Source of the DNA: Oscillospiraceae bacterium
GTDB taxonomy: Bacteria; Bacillota; Clostridia; Oscillospirales; Ruminococcaceae
Reading direction: 5' to 3'
DNA: 64,000 bases
Assembly (NCBI GenBank): GCA_017991935.1
Contig: JAGOPP010000009.1
Coordinates: forward strand, 1-64,000
Shown: in pieces, positions 50,273 through 59,360 of the stretch
How the letters are laid out: each line of letters starts with the position of its first letter
Numbering within the stretch: the first letter of the stretch is position 1
Translations under genes and position numbers: made by a program
Notes under the pieces: generated by a model
What the model saw: only the letters and a program-made list of their open reading frames with translations
Database searches by the model: none
What the model was told of the DNA's origin: nothing

Positions 50273-52015
50273 TTGAAAAAAATGATGCTTGGCAACGAAG
50301 CGACGGCCCGCGGGCTTTTTGAAGCCGGCGTAAAGTTCATTTCGAGCTATCCCGGCACGCCCAGCACCGAGATCACCGAGTGCGCCGCAACCTACGACGA
50401 GATCTACGCCGAGTGGGCGCCCAACGAGAAGGTGGCCGTGGAGGCCGCGCTCGGGGCGTCGGTCGCCGGGGCGAGGAGCTTCGCCGCGATGAAGCACGTC
50501 GGCCTCAACGTCGCCGCGGACCCGCTCTTCACAAGCTCCTACACGGGCGTCGGCGGCGGCCTCGTGATCGCGGTCGCGGACGATCCGGGGATGCACTCCT
50601 CGCAAAATGAGCAGGACTCCCGCCACTACGCGGTCGCGGCGAAAATGCCGATGCTCGAGCCATCCGATTCCGCCGAGTGCCGGGATTTCGCGAAGGCGGC
50701 GTTCGACCTCTCCGAGGAATTCGACACGCCGGTGCTGCTCCGGCTCTCCACCCGCGTCTCCCACTCCCAGAGCGCCGTCGCGCTCGCCGAGCGAGAGGAG
50801 CGCGAGCTTCGGCCCTATAAAAAAGACATCACAAAATACGTCATGATGCCCGGCCCCGCGCGGGCCCGCCACGCCGTCGTCGAGGAGCGGATGCAAAAGC
50901 TCGCCTCCTACGCCGACGCCTGCCCGTTCAACAAGATCGAATGGAACGGGGAGGAGCTGGGCGTTATTACGGCGGGGATCGCCTACGAGTTCGTCAAGGA
51001 GGCGCTGGGCGACCGGGCCTCCGTGCTCAAGCTCGGCCTCGTCCACCCGCTGCCGGAAAAGACGATCCGCGATTTCGCTTCGCGGGTCAAGCGCCTCGTC
51101 GTCGTGGAGGAGCTCGACCCGGTCATCGAGACCGAGGTGCGCGCCATGGGCGTCCCCTGCGAGGGCAAGGCGCTCTTCTCCCTGCGCGGCGAATATACGG
51201 CGCGGATGATCCGGGAGAAGCTCCTCGGCGAGAAGCAGGAGAGCCTTGATTACCCGGAAAAAATCCCGCCCCGCCCGCCCGTCATGTGCCCGGGCTGCCC
51301 GCACAGGGGGCTTTTCTACGTGCTGCATAAGCTTGATTTGACCGTTTTCGGCGACATCGGCTGCTATACGCTCGGGGCCGGGGCGCCGCTCTCCGCCATG
51401 GACACGACGGTCTGCATGGGGGCCTCCGTCTCGATGATGCACGGCTTCAATAAAGTGCGCCCGGAGAACGCCGCCAAGTCCGTCGCCGTGATCGGCGACT
51501 CGACGTTTATCCACTCCGGCGTCACGGGCCTCGTCAATTTGTGTTACAATAAAGGGACCTCGACGCTCGTCGTGCTCGACAACCGCATCACCGGCATGAC
51601 CGGCCACCAGCAAAACCCGACCACCGGCTACACGCTCAAGATGGAGCCGACGCCGGAGGTCTCGATCGAGGCGCTCTGCGCGGCCTGCGGCGTCAAAAGG
51701 ATTCGGGTCGTCGACCCCTGCGACCTCGCCGAGACGGAGAAGGCCGTCCGCGAGGAGATCGCCGCGGGGGAGCCCTCCGTCATTGTGAGCCGCAGGCCCT
51801 GCGCGCTCCTGAAAGGCGTAAAGAGGGGCCGGCCGTTCCGCGTCAAGGTGGAGCTCTGCCGGAGCTGCAAAAAATGCTTCCAGATCGGCTGCCCGGCGAT
51901 CCGGATGGAGAGCGGCAAATCCTCGATCGACCACGCGCTCTGCGCCGGCTGCGGGCTCTGCGTGCAGATGTGCCCCTTCGGCGCGATCGAGGAGACCGGG
52001 AAGGAGGGAATTTGA
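50273..52015 (+). CDS. iorA: Indolepyruvate ferredoxin oxidoreductase, alpha subunit
   Basis: A 580-residue thiamine-diphosphate enzyme oxidising arylpyruvates from Trp, Phe and Tyr to aryl-acetyl-CoA with ferredoxin reduction. The TPP region GDSTFIHSGVTGLVN with the DNRITGMTGHQ context and two C-terminal [4Fe-4S] motifs (CRSCKKCFQIGCP, CAGCGLCVQMCP) are present. The start is best at TTG 50273 (LKKMMLGNEA) with GGAAAGG upstream; ATG 50246 is an alternative. iorB follows at once. Confidence 0.95.
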   Translation: MKKMMLGNEATARGLFEAGVKFISSYPGTPSTEITECAATYDEIYAEWAPNEKVAVEAALGASVAGARSFAAMKHVGLNVAADPLFTSSYTGVGGGLVIAVADDPGMHSSQNEQDSRHYAVAAKMPMLEPSDSAECRDFAKAAFDLSEEFDTPVLLRLSTRVSHSQSAVALAEREERELRPYKKDITKYVMMPGPARARHAVVEERMQKLASYADACPFNKIEWNGEELGVITAGIAYEFVKEALGDRASVLKLGLVHPLPEKTIRDFASRVKRLVVVEELDPVIETEVRAMGVPCEGKALFSLRGEYTARMIREKLLGEKQESLDYPEKIPPRPPVMCPGCPHRGLFYVLHKLDLTVFGDIGCYTLGAGAPLSAMDTTVCMGASVSMMHGFNKVRPENAAKSVAVIGDSTFIHSGVTGLVNLCYNKGTSTLVVLDNRITGMTGHQQNPTTGYTLKMEPTPEVSIEALCAACGVKRIRVVDPCDLAETEKAVREEIAAGEPSVIVSRRPCALLKGVKRGRPFRVKVELCRSCKKCFQIGCPAIRMESGKSSIDHALCAGCGLCVQMCPFGAIEETGKEGI

Positions 52016-52016
52016 C

Positions 52017-52601
52017 ATGGCCTGCACGAATATCATGATCGTGGGCGTCGGCGGGCAGGGGACGCTGCTCGCGAGCCGCATCCTCGGCGACCTGCTGATG
52101 AAAAAGGGCTATGACGTCAAAATTTCCGAGGTGCACGGCATGAGCCAGCGCGGCGGTTCCGTCGTTACATACGTCAAATACGGCGACGCGGTCGCCTCCC
52201 CGACCGTGGAGGAGGGCTGCGCCGATTACATCCTCGCGTTCGAGCGGTGCGAGGCCGCGAGATGGCTGCCCTATCTCAAAAAGGGCGGGGCTCTGATCGC
52301 CGCGGACCAGCGCATCGACCCGATGCCGGTCATCACCGGGGCCGCCTCCTACCCGGAGGAGATCTTCGAGACGATCCGCGCCCTCGGCGTCGACCTGACC
52401 GTGGTGGACGCCGTCCGGCTCGCCGAAAAAGCCGGCTCCGCCAAGGCGGCGAACGTGGTGCTCATAGGGGCGCTTTCGAGGCAGTTTCGATTTACGGCGG
52501 AGGAATGGGAAGCCTCCATCGAAGCCGTCGTCCCGGAAAATTTCCGGGAACTCAACCTGAAAGCCTTCCGATACGGAAGAGAAAGTGAAATGAGCGGGTG
52601 A
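52017..52601 (+). CDS. iorB: Indolepyruvate ferredoxin oxidoreductase, beta subunit
   Basis: A 194-residue gamma-type oxidoreductase subunit: VGVGGQGTLLASRILGDLL and EVHGMSQRGGSVVTYVKYG are family signatures. It starts one base after the iorA stop and completes the IorAB complex. Confidence 0.95.
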   Translation: MACTNIMIVGVGGQGTLLASRILGDLLMKKGYDVKISEVHGMSQRGGSVVTYVKYGDAVASPTVEEGCADYILAFERCEAARWLPYLKKGGALIAADQRIDPMPVITGAASYPEEIFETIRALGVDLTVVDAVRLAEKAGSAKAANVVLIGALSRQFRFTAEEWEASIEAVVPENFRELNLKAFRYGRESEMSG

Positions 52602-52607
52602 AAACCA

Positions 52608-53909
52608 ATGAAAAATATACTGGACCAAGTTGAAACCGCCTCCCGGGACGAGATCGCCGCGCTTCAGGGCGAGCGTCTCCACGAAACCGTCAAGCGCGTC
52701 TATGAGCATGTGCCGTTTTACCGGCAGAAGCTTGACGAGATGGGCATTACGCCGGAAGATATCCAAACGGCGGAAGACGTGCGCAAGCTGCCGTTCACCT
52801 ATAAGCAGGACTTGCGCGACAACTACCCCTACGGCCTGTTCGCCGTGCCGGCGGAGGAGCTCCGCGAGATTCACGCCTCGAGCGGCACCACCGGCAAGCA
52901 GACGGTCGTCGGCTACTCCGAAAAAGACCTCGAGACGTGGGGCACGCTGACGGCGAGGGCGCTCGCCGCGGCCGGTGGCACGAAAGAGGATTTCGTCCAT
53001 GTCGCCTACGGCTACGGCCTCTTCACCGGCGGCCTCGGCCTGCACTACGGGGCCAAGGAGCTCGGCGCGACGGTTATCCCGGTCTCGAGCGGCAACACGG
53101 GCCGCCAGATCCAGATCATCCGGGATTTCGGCTCCACGATCCTGTGCTGCACGCCGTCCTACGCCCTCTTCATGGGCGAGACGATGCGCGAGATGGGCGT
53201 GACGCCCTCCGACATCAAGCTCAAATCCGGCATCTTCGGCGCGGAGCCGTGGTCGGAGAATATGCGCAAAAGCATCGAGGAGCTGCTGGGGCTCGAGGCG
53301 TTCGACATCTACGGCCTCTCCGAAGTCATGGGCCCGGGCGTCTCCTTCGAGTGCACGGAGCACAAGGGCCTCCACATCAACGAGGATCACTTTATCGCCG
53401 AGGTCATCGACCCGGATACCGGGGAAGTTCTTCCGGACGGGGAGCGGGGGGAGCTCGTCTTCACCTGCATCACCAAGGAGGCGCTGCCGCTGATCCGCTA
53501 CCGCACCAAGGACCTCACCTCGCTGACATGCGGGACCTGCGCCTGCGGCAGGACGTTCGCCAAGATGGCGAAGCCCGTCGGCCGCACGGACGACATGCTG
53601 ATCATCCGCGGCGTCAACGTCTTCCCGAGCCAGATCGAGAGCGTGCTGCTCGAGAGCAGCGGCGTCAGCCCGAATTACGAGATCTACGTCGACCGGGTCA
53701 ACAACCTCGACACGCTCGAGGTGCACGTGGAGTTCCTGCCGGATATGATCGTCGATATGGTCAAGGATATTCAGAAAAAAGAGAAAGAGCTCCGCGGCGC
53801 GATCGAGTCCACGCTCGGCGTCGCGACGAAGGTGGTGCTGGTCCCGCCGAAATCCATCGAGCGCAGCACCGGCAAGGCCAAACGCGTCATCGACAAACGG
53901 GTCATCTGA
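52608..53909 (+). CDS. paaK: Phenylacetate-CoA ligase family protein
   Basis: A 433-residue adenylate-forming enzyme. The AMP/phosphate loop is [14 protein letters not shown], with [21 protein letters not shown] and the C-terminal [13 protein letters not shown] lysine motif. In an ior cluster it likely runs with arylacetyl-CoA, conserving ATP from aryl-acetyl-CoA or activating aryl acids. GGGTGAAAACCA precedes the ATG. Confidence 0.92.
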   Translation: MKNILDQVETASRDEIAALQGERLHETVKRVYEHVPFYRQKLDEMGITPEDIQTAEDVRKLPFTYKQDLRDNYPYGLFAVPAEELREIHASSGTTGKQTVVGYSEKDLETWGTLTARALAAAGGTKEDFVHVAYGYGLFTGGLGLHYGAKELGATVIPVSSGNTGRQIQIIRDFGSTILCCTPSYALFMGETMREMGVTPSDIKLKSGIFGAEPWSENMRKSIEELLGLEAFDIYGLSEVMGPGVSFECTEHKGLHINEDHFIAEVIDPDTGEVLPDGERGELVFTCITKEALPLIRYRTKDLTSLTCGTCACGRTFAKMAKPVGRTDDMLIIRGVNVFPSQIESVLLESSGVSPNYEIYVDRVNNLDTLEVHVEFLPDMIVDMVKDIQKKEKELRGAIESTLGVATKVVLVPPKSIERSTGKAKRVIDKRVI

Positions 53910-53929
53910 TAGAAAGGGGCGGAAGAATC

Positions 53930-54358
53930 ATGATTAAACAGATTTCGGTCTTTGTGGAAAACAAACCGGGCCATCTCGTTGAAATTGCCTCCGCTTTGGC
54001 GCAGGCGGGGATCGATATCCGCGCGCTCTCCCTCGCGGATACCGCGAATTACGGCATTTTGCGCCTGATCGTCGCGCAGCCGGATCTCGCCTACCAAGTG
54101 CTGCGCGAGCAGGGGCACACCGTCTCGCTGACGGATGTGCTCGCGGTCGGCGTCGACGACCGGCCGGGCGGCATGGTGCGGGCGCTCTCCGTGCTCGCGG
54201 AGAAGAAGATCAGCGTGGAATATATGTACGCGTTTATCGGCGACGCGGAGGACTGCGCCAAGGTCATCCTGCGCCTCGACGACAACGAGGCCGGCGCCGC
54301 CGCGCTGGGGGAGGCGGGCGTCCGCATCCTGCGGCCGGAGGAGCTGTACCAGCTCTAA
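53930..54358 (+). CDS. Tandem ACT domain protein
   Basis: A 142-residue protein with two ACT domains (ISVFVENKPGHLVEIASAL, then VLAVGVDDRPGGMVRALSVL). It is the fixed last gene of ior-paaK clusters and probably senses aromatic amino acids. AGAAAGGGGCGG lies before the ATG at 53930. Confidence 0.9.
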   Translation: MIKQISVFVENKPGHLVEIASALAQAGIDIRALSLADTANYGILRLIVAQPDLAYQVLREQGHTVSLTDVLAVGVDDRPGGMVRALSVLAEKKISVEYMYAFIGDAEDCAKVILRLDDNEAGAAALGEAGVRILRPEELYQL

Positions 54359-54392
54359 AGGGCGGATGGCGCGCCGTTTTTTAAAACAAAAA

Positions 54393-54441
54393 GCGGGCGG
54401 GGACCTGTGCCGATGCGGCATAGTCCCCGCCCATTTTTCGA
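54393..54441. terminator. Bidirectional terminator between ior operon and phage block H
   Basis: GGGCGGGGAC and GTCCCCGCCC form the outer stem and TGTGCCG/CGGCATA an inner one, with A and T runs on both sides. Confidence 0.85.
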
Positions 54442-54453
54442 CCTCCGTTTTGC

Positions 54454-55191
54454 TCAGAGCACGGCGGCGTAGCGGCGCTTGAGGGTCAAAAGGCGGCTTG
54501 TGTAGCTTTCGGCGTCCTTTTCGAGCCCCTGCGAAAGCGCCTCTTGCAGGGAGGCGAGCTCGCGGTCGCGCTCCCCGGCGACGGCGTTCCGGACGGCGGA
54601 ATACGCGGTCGCGGCGTCTCGGAAGGCGCTTTTTACCGCCCCGCCGGAGAATCCCTTCGCCGCCATGACCTGCGGGAGCTGCCGCTGGGAGGTGCGGTTC
54701 GCGATGTAGGCGCTGCGCAGATCCGCGGCGGCGTCTCCGGAGGTCTCCGCGCTCTCCCGGCCGTAGGTCTCCCGGCGGCGCTCCCCGGCGCTCGCGAGGG
54801 TTTCGTCCAAAAGCGCTTTCTGGTCGAGGTACTCCTGATACTTCGCGGCGGCGTCGGCGTTTTTGCCGGAGGTGACCGTCGTGAGGGAGGAGGTTTTCGC
54901 GGAGCCGCCGGAGGATGCCTTTGCGGAGCCGCCGGAGGCTTCCTTCGCGGCCTGATTTTCCAGATAGGCCTTTTTTGCGCCGAGCGAGGTGCCGTCCCCC
55001 GCCACCGTGTCCGGGTGCCATTCGTTGAATTTTTTGAGCTTATAGGCGTAGGTCGCCTTCTCCGGCTCGTCTTTCGAGCTGTGGGAGTAGCTGTGCACGA
55101 CGGTCTCTTTTCCGGTTTTGGGATCGATCGTATGCGTCCCGCCGGTGGAGTCCACCCAAGAGACCGGGTTGTTGTTCACTGTGATGGCCAT
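54454..55191 (-). CDS. Phage virion protein after the coat gene (internal or ejection-like)
   Basis: A 245-residue protein beginning MAITVNNNPVSWVDSTGG with an internal GGSAKASSGGSAKTSS duplication and a C-terminal coiled region (RNAVAGERDRELASLQEAL). The pattern YIANRTSQRQLPQVMAAKGF followed by SGGAVKSAF recurs in Firmicute phage virion proteins of unknown role. AAAGGAAAAGATC precedes the ATG. Confidence 0.6.
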   Translation of the reverse strand: MAITVNNNPVSWVDSTGGTHTIDPKTGKETVVHSYSHSSKDEPEKATYAYKLKKFNEWHPDTVAGDGTSLGAKKAYLENQAAKEASGGSAKASSGGSAKTSSLTTVTSGKNADAAAKYQEYLDQKALLDETLASAGERRRETYGRESAETSGDAAADLRSAYIANRTSQRQLPQVMAAKGFSGGAVKSAFRDAATAYSAVRNAVAGERDRELASLQEALSQGLEKDAESYTSRLLTLKRRYAAVL

Positions 55192-55206
55192 GATCTTTTC
55201 CTTTCC

Positions 55207-55235
55207 AAAAGGGCGGCGGAACTCCGCCGCCCTTT
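55207..55235. terminator. Strong hairpin between coat and 245-aa genes
   Basis: AAAAGGGCGGCGGA and TCCGCCGCCCTTTT form a near-perfect stem. The better T-run is on the plus strand, although the genes here run minus, so it may attenuate or process the phage message. Confidence 0.65.
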
Positions 55236-55273
55236 TTCGTTTTTTGTGCCCGAACCTCTTTTAAGAGAGGCTG

Positions 55274-55563
55274 GCGTCTTAACGGCTGCCGCTTTTAGAG
55301 TACCGGAGAAATATCCCGGCGCTTCAGCAGCTCCGTCGTGAGACGGAGCAGGAAAACTCCCACGCGTCTTAACGGCTGCTGTCTTTAAGGAACCGGCGAA
55401 GTTTTCCGGTGCTTCAGCAGCTCCGTCGTGAGACGGAGCAGGAAAACTCCCACGCGTCTTAACGGCTGCTGTCTTTAAGGAACCGGCGAAGTTTTCCGGC
55501 GCTTCAGCAGCTCCGTCGTGAGACGGAGCAGGAAAACTCCCACGCGTCTTAACAACCCCCGTT
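55274..55563. repeat. 90-bp tandem repeat array ending at the coat gene stop
   Basis: GCGTCTTAAC recurs at 55274, 55364, 55454 and 55544, an exact 90-bp period. Each unit carries a GCTCCGTC/GACGGAGC hairpin and TTTTCC/GGAAAA arms. The last unit runs into an inverted copy: on the minus strand CGCGTCTTAACAAC and GTTGTTAAGACGCG pair perfectly around the coat stop codon. The rest of the 55192-55564 gap is this array plus the hairpin. Confidence 0.92.
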
Positions 55564-55564
55564 G

Positions 55565-56662
55565 TTAAGACGCGACCGCTTGGGTCAGGGCCTTGACGTC
55601 GGAGGTGAAGAGCAGGTCGTCGAGAGCGGCGGCTTTCACCGTGACGGTGGAGCCCGCGAAGGCGGAGAGCGGGACGGACACAGAGCCGCCGGTCACCTTG
55701 ACGGCGGTGGGGGAATATCTCGGGTCGGAGCCGTCGGTGGTGTAGAGCAGGAAATCTGCGCCGGAGGAGGCGATGTCCGCCTTTTTGTCGGCGGCGACAT
55801 AGCTGATTGTCGGGTCGGCCTGTTTCGCGCCGGAAGCGACGGCCGCGTAGACGCCGTCGGACCTCGCGCCGAGGACGAAGGCGTCGTAGATAAATCTGCC
55901 TTCGAGCAGCGCGCCGTTGATGCCTGCGGGGTTCTCCTTGACGAAGTAATCCTGCACCTTTTTGGGCTGGATGACGGCGTTTTTCTGCGTGATCAGGAAG
56001 TAGCACTGGGCGCCGTCCTTTTTGAGGTAGGTGTCGGGCACGACGACGACCTGCGCGCCCATAAAGGTGCCGAGCGCGCCCTTGGCGAGGATCTGTTTCC
56101 CGAGCGCCTCGACGCCGAGGAACTGGCTCGAGAGGCGCAGCTCGCCGAAGCAGGTCCAGCCGATGAAGATGTAGCGGTTTTCGGCGGGCACGTTTTTGTT
56201 GCTCATCGCGACCATGCCCTCGGAGATTTTTTCGGCGATGTCGTCGGAATCCGGAGCGGCGGAGAGGGCGAAGATCGTCCCGGCGCAGTCGATGAAGCGG
56301 CCGAGGGCGTACTGGTCCATCTCCGGGACGGCCTGCTCATTCATCTCGATGGCCAGCATCTTGGAGGCCTCCTTGCTGCCGACCTGCTCCGTGTTGTTGC
56401 CCTTGTCGATCGTGATGGAGAAGCTGCGGTCCTTTTTGAGCATCAGCTCCTGATAGGTGTCCTGAAGCTCGGTCGGCGCGCCGTAGCGGTTGACACCGGT
56501 GCGCTGGTAGTTGTTGAGGGCTTGAGTGACCGGGGTGTAGACGTTGAGCGTCTTGACGCCGGAGAAATCATAGTCCTTGCTGGTGGTGCCGTCGACCACG
56601 GATTTGATCGTAAAAGCGTTCGCGATCTCTTTCGCGTATTTGGTTGCAAGGTTTACTGCCAT
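55565..56662 (-). CDS. Major coat (capsid) protein
   Basis: A 365-residue coat protein. MAVNLATKYAKEIANAFTIK, RSFSITIDKGNNTE, IFIGWTCFGELRLS and GAQVVVVPDTYL match HK97-fold coat proteins of Firmicute phages. An added C-terminal Ig-like domain (LYTTDGSDPRYSPTAVKVTG) of the CHB_HEX_C type follows, a surface decoration sometimes fused to coats. GGAGGAAAAAC precedes the ATG. Confidence 0.85.
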   Translation of the reverse strand: MAVNLATKYAKEIANAFTIKSVVDGTTSKDYDFSGVKTLNVYTPVTQALNNYQRTGVNRYGAPTELQDTYQELMLKKDRSFSITIDKGNNTEQVGSKEASKMLAIEMNEQAVPEMDQYALGRFIDCAGTIFALSAAPDSDDIAEKISEGMVAMSNKNVPAENRYIFIGWTCFGELRLSSQFLGVEALGKQILAKGALGTFMGAQVVVVPDTYLKKDGAQCYFLITQKNAVIQPKKVQDYFVKENPAGINGALLEGRFIYDAFVLGARSDGVYAAVASGAKQADPTISYVAADKKADIASSGADFLLYTTDGSDPRYSPTAVKVTGGSVSVPLSAFAGSTVTVKAAALDDLLFTSDVKALTQAVAS

Positions 56663-56725
56663 AGTTTTTCCTCCTGTCGATATGGTTTGTCGTTCGGGTG
56701 GATCGGGCGGATCGGGCGTTCGCCG

Positions 56726-57100
56726 TCACTCGTAGAGCAGCCCCTCGGCGAAGCCGTCGACCGGGCTTTCGGCGCAGCTGCTTTTGGCCGGGCCGACGGA
56801 GGTCTCGCGGAGCATCTTCTCGACGCGCAGGAGCCGCAGGTTCTTTTCGAGCCGGTCGTTCTCGAGCCGCAGATAGGCCTCCGTCGGGGTCTCTCCTTTT
56901 TCGACGGCCTCGGCGAGACCCTCGGGCAGGGGCTCGTTTTTGAATTTCGGGAAGCGCTCAAGGAACCGCAGCCACGGCAGGCCGCCGTCGTCGGAGAGGT
57001 TTTGCTCCGGCTCCGGGGGTTTCGCTTCCTTGCCGCCCACGGGGAATCCCTCCTCCGGGAAAATCTCCTCGTCGGTCATTAAAGTTTCATGTTCAGGCAT
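56726..57100 (-). CDS. Probable phage scaffold protein
   Basis: A 124-residue acidic, helical protein (EEIFPEEGFPVGGKE, then RFLERFPKFKNEPLPEGL and AEAVEKGETPTEAYLRLEND). The helical, charged build just upstream of a coat gene fits a scaffold. AAGGAG precedes the ATG. It overlaps the upstream small gene by 8 bp. Confidence 0.65.
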   Translation of the reverse strand: MPEHETLMTDEEIFPEEGFPVGGKEAKPPEPEQNLSDDGGLPWLRFLERFPKFKNEPLPEGLAEAVEKGETPTEAYLRLENDRLEKNLRLLRVEKMLRETSVGPAKSSCAESPVDGFAEGLLYE

Positions 57101-57284
57101 CGTTTGTTTCTCCTTTCCCGCCGGCGTTTTCGATCGGACGGTTTACGGTGACCGGTTTGCCCACGGCGGGGCATTTGGGGTTGGCGCAGCAGTATTCCGC
57201 CGTGGAGCAGGGCTTGCCCCCGGCGTCGGCGCCGGGGCGGACATGCCGGATGCGCATCGCGGTTTTGCAGATGGAACAGAGCAT
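57093..57284 (-). CDS. Small zinc-binding phage protein
   Basis: A 63-residue protein with two zinc pairs (CSIC near the start, CCANPKC later). It starts at 57284 after AAAGGAGAATC. Small zinc proteins are frequent in phage head operons; role unknown. Confidence 0.6.
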   Translation of the reverse strand: MLCSICKTAMRIRHVRPGADAGGKPCSTAEYCCANPKCPAVGKPVTVNRPIENAGGKGETNDA

Positions 57285-57301
57285 GGGGATTCTCCTTTTC
57301 C

Positions 57302-58837
57302 TTAGCGACCGGCCGCCTCCGGGTCGGCCGTCCCTTTTTCTTTCAGAAGGGCGGCCTGCCGCTCCCGGAGCCCGGCGATCAGTTTGTTTTTGTTGTGGAT
57401 GTATTTGTCGGGCACGCTTTCGAGGTAGGACACGGCGTCGGTCAGGACCCCGCTGCGGAAAAGGTTGTCCGCGGTCTGTACCTGCAAAAGCTCGCTCCAA
57501 TAGTTCGCCTTGCCCACGTCGACCTTGAGGCCGAGGCCGTCGTAATCGACGAGGCCGAAATCCAGAAAGACCGAGGCGGGGCCGTCCCCGGGATCAAAGA
57601 CGATCTCCCGCTCCCCGTAGCGGCAGCGCATCAGATCGAGCAGGATGCGCACGCTGTCCTCCCAAAACTGGTAGTAGGAGAGCCGTTGCAGCTCCAGCGG
57701 GGCGGCCGCGGCCTCCTGCACGGCGATGATGGCGGAGGTGTTCTCAGGCCGGACGTTCCCGAGCGCCGCGTCGGAGGCGCCGAGGAAATCCCGCGAGTAG
57801 GCGATCGTGCGCTCCACGAGCTTCAGCACCTGATTGCTCATGTCCGCCGCGCGGAAGGAGGAGGCGATCGCCGTGTTCGGGTCGCCCGCGACGCCGATGG
57901 CCTGCCCGACCTTGTTGGTCCATTCGTGAATCTTCGTCATATCGTAAAAGAGCTTCGGGAAGGCGAGGCGCTTCTGGTGCTCCATCGCCATGGCCCAGAG
58001 CTTATTGACGAAGATCTGGTTCGGGATGAGGCCGGTCAGGGAGGCCCTGCCGTGGTAGCTGTTTTTGACCGGTTCCCAGTTCATCCACGCGACCGGGTAG
58101 AGCGAGAGCCCGGTCTCCGCGGGCGGGTGCACGAAGCAGTCCCGCGTAGTCCGGCAAAAACGCACGGTCCCGTCCTCTTTCCAGAGGCGGACGAGCTCGG
58201 TGCAGAGATCGTTTTCCGCGTCGTAGTCCTCGTTCATATACTGAGAGCGGGTATCCGGGCCGATGCTCGCCCAATCCGGGGAGCGGTTGGCCTTCGCCTC
58301 GGCGCGGACCTCCTCGGCGCTCCTGCGGCAGACCAGCAGCAGATAGGGCTGGTCCTGCACCTCTTTGTCGTAGGGGTTGCCGAAGAGGACCTTGGTGTTG
58401 TCGAGGTTTTCGAGCTTAATCTCGCCGTCGGCGCCGCCTTTGGGCAAAAAGTGGAAATAGAAGCAGCCGTCGCCGTCGACCGCGCAGTTGCGCAGCATGT
58501 CGCGGGCGAATGTTTTGGCCTTCGTGGTTTCGATGACATGGTCGATCTCGCCGGTCAGGACGTCGGAGGTGAACGCGTTGTCGTCGGTGCGGCGTGCCGG
58601 GGTGAGGGACACTGCCACGTCGTCGGACACGATGGTGGCGATAAAGTAGGCCACCACCCGCTTGAGAAAATTGAGCACCGGCTTTTCGAGGTCCGGCGCG
58701 TGCACGCCCTTCCACTGATCCCCGATGTAGAAATCCTCGTTCTTCCGGACGTTGTCGTAGAGGCCGATCGCCCGGTTGTAGCCGTCCGCGCGGAGGTATT
58801 CCTCCCAGACCGTACCGGGCGTAATCCTGTTGTTCAA
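57302..58837 (-). CDS. Phage portal protein
   Basis: A 511-residue portal forming the dodecameric vertex for DNA entry. It shows EDFYIGDQWKGVHAPDLEKP, VLNFLKRVVAYFIATIVSD, YPVAWMNWEPVKNSYHGRA and a C-terminal helical region. The start is TTG 58837 with AAGGAG upstream. It stands between the 56-aa gene and the zinc protein. Confidence 0.85.
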   Translation of the reverse strand: MNNRITPGTVWEEYLRADGYNRAIGLYDNVRKNEDFYIGDQWKGVHAPDLEKPVLNFLKRVVAYFIATIVSDDVAVSLTPARRTDDNAFTSDVLTGEIDHVIETTKAKTFARDMLRNCAVDGDGCFYFHFLPKGGADGEIKLENLDNTKVLFGNPYDKEVQDQPYLLLVCRRSAEEVRAEAKANRSPDWASIGPDTRSQYMNEDYDAENDLCTELVRLWKEDGTVRFCRTTRDCFVHPPAETGLSLYPVAWMNWEPVKNSYHGRASLTGLIPNQIFVNKLWAMAMEHQKRLAFPKLFYDMTKIHEWTNKVGQAIGVAGDPNTAIASSFRAADMSNQVLKLVERTIAYSRDFLGASDAALGNVRPENTSAIIAVQEAAAAPLELQRLSYYQFWEDSVRILLDLMRCRYGEREIVFDPGDGPASVFLDFGLVDYDGLGLKVDVGKANYWSELLQVQTADNLFRSGVLTDAVSYLESVPDKYIHNKNKLIAGLRERQAALLKEKGTADPEAAGR

Positions 58838-58879
58838 ATCACCATCTCCTTACTTGTGTTTCGCCCGGAAGGGGAGGGC

Positions 58880-59050
58880 TCAGTCCTCCGGTTCCGGGCA
58901 GCCGTCATAGCCGAAAAGCGCCTCGTACTGCCTGCGCAGCTCAGGGGAGAGCGCTTCGCCGTCCGCGGGAGCCGCCCTCCCGGCTCTTTTTTTCGGCCAT
59001 GAGAGCAGGATGCCGCAGAGCATCCCGAGCGCGAAACAGAGTGCTTCCGT
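58880..59050 (-). CDS. Small membrane protein of the packaging operon, possible ACG start
   Basis: A 56-residue protein with one membrane segment (EALCFALGMLCGILLSW), a basic turn and an acidic tail. AAAGGAGG lies 9 bp before an in-frame ACG (59050-59048); the next ATG is 24 bp later. An upstream ATG at 59098 would read through the ribosome site. Start is uncertain. Confidence 0.5.
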   Translation of the reverse strand, partial: TEALCFALGMLCGILLSWPKKRAGRAAPADGEALSPELRRQYEALFGYDGCPEPED

Positions 59051-59183
59051 TTTGCACCGCCTCCTTTCTTTTCCGGGGAGAGCGTCCCTGCCGGCCAAAA
59101 AATCAGATGGTTGGGACCGCTCCGGGGCTGCCCTCCCGTCGGCAGGGCCAGCGTAACGCCCGGAAACGGCCCGTTCTGATGGA

Positions 59184-59360
59184 CTTATTTCTCCGGGCGT
59201 TTCAGCGCGCCGAGGTGGTAGGCCGCCTCCCGGCGAAAGCCCGGAACTGGCGACAAAGAACGATTTCCCTGAGCGCGCCGGTCAAAAAGCCCCCCGGCGG
59301 GCTTATTTTTTCTCCGGCCGTTTCAGCGCGCCGAGGTTGTAGGCCACCTCCCGGCAAAAG
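59184..59360. repeat. Copy of the 3' end of the 135-aa phage gene
   Basis: The last ~19 codons and stop of the 135-aa gene (59302-59360) recur at 59184-59239 with a few substitutions, 120 bp away. The copy keeps frame and a stop, ending in ALKRPEK where the gene ends in ALKRPEKK. Confidence 0.88.

Noticed and set aside
55176..56006. A 276-residue minus-strand ORF containing three 30-residue repeats
   Set aside because: It is the 90-bp array read in an open frame plus coat gene shadow; no ribosome site, and its N-terminal part lies out of frame inside the coat gene.
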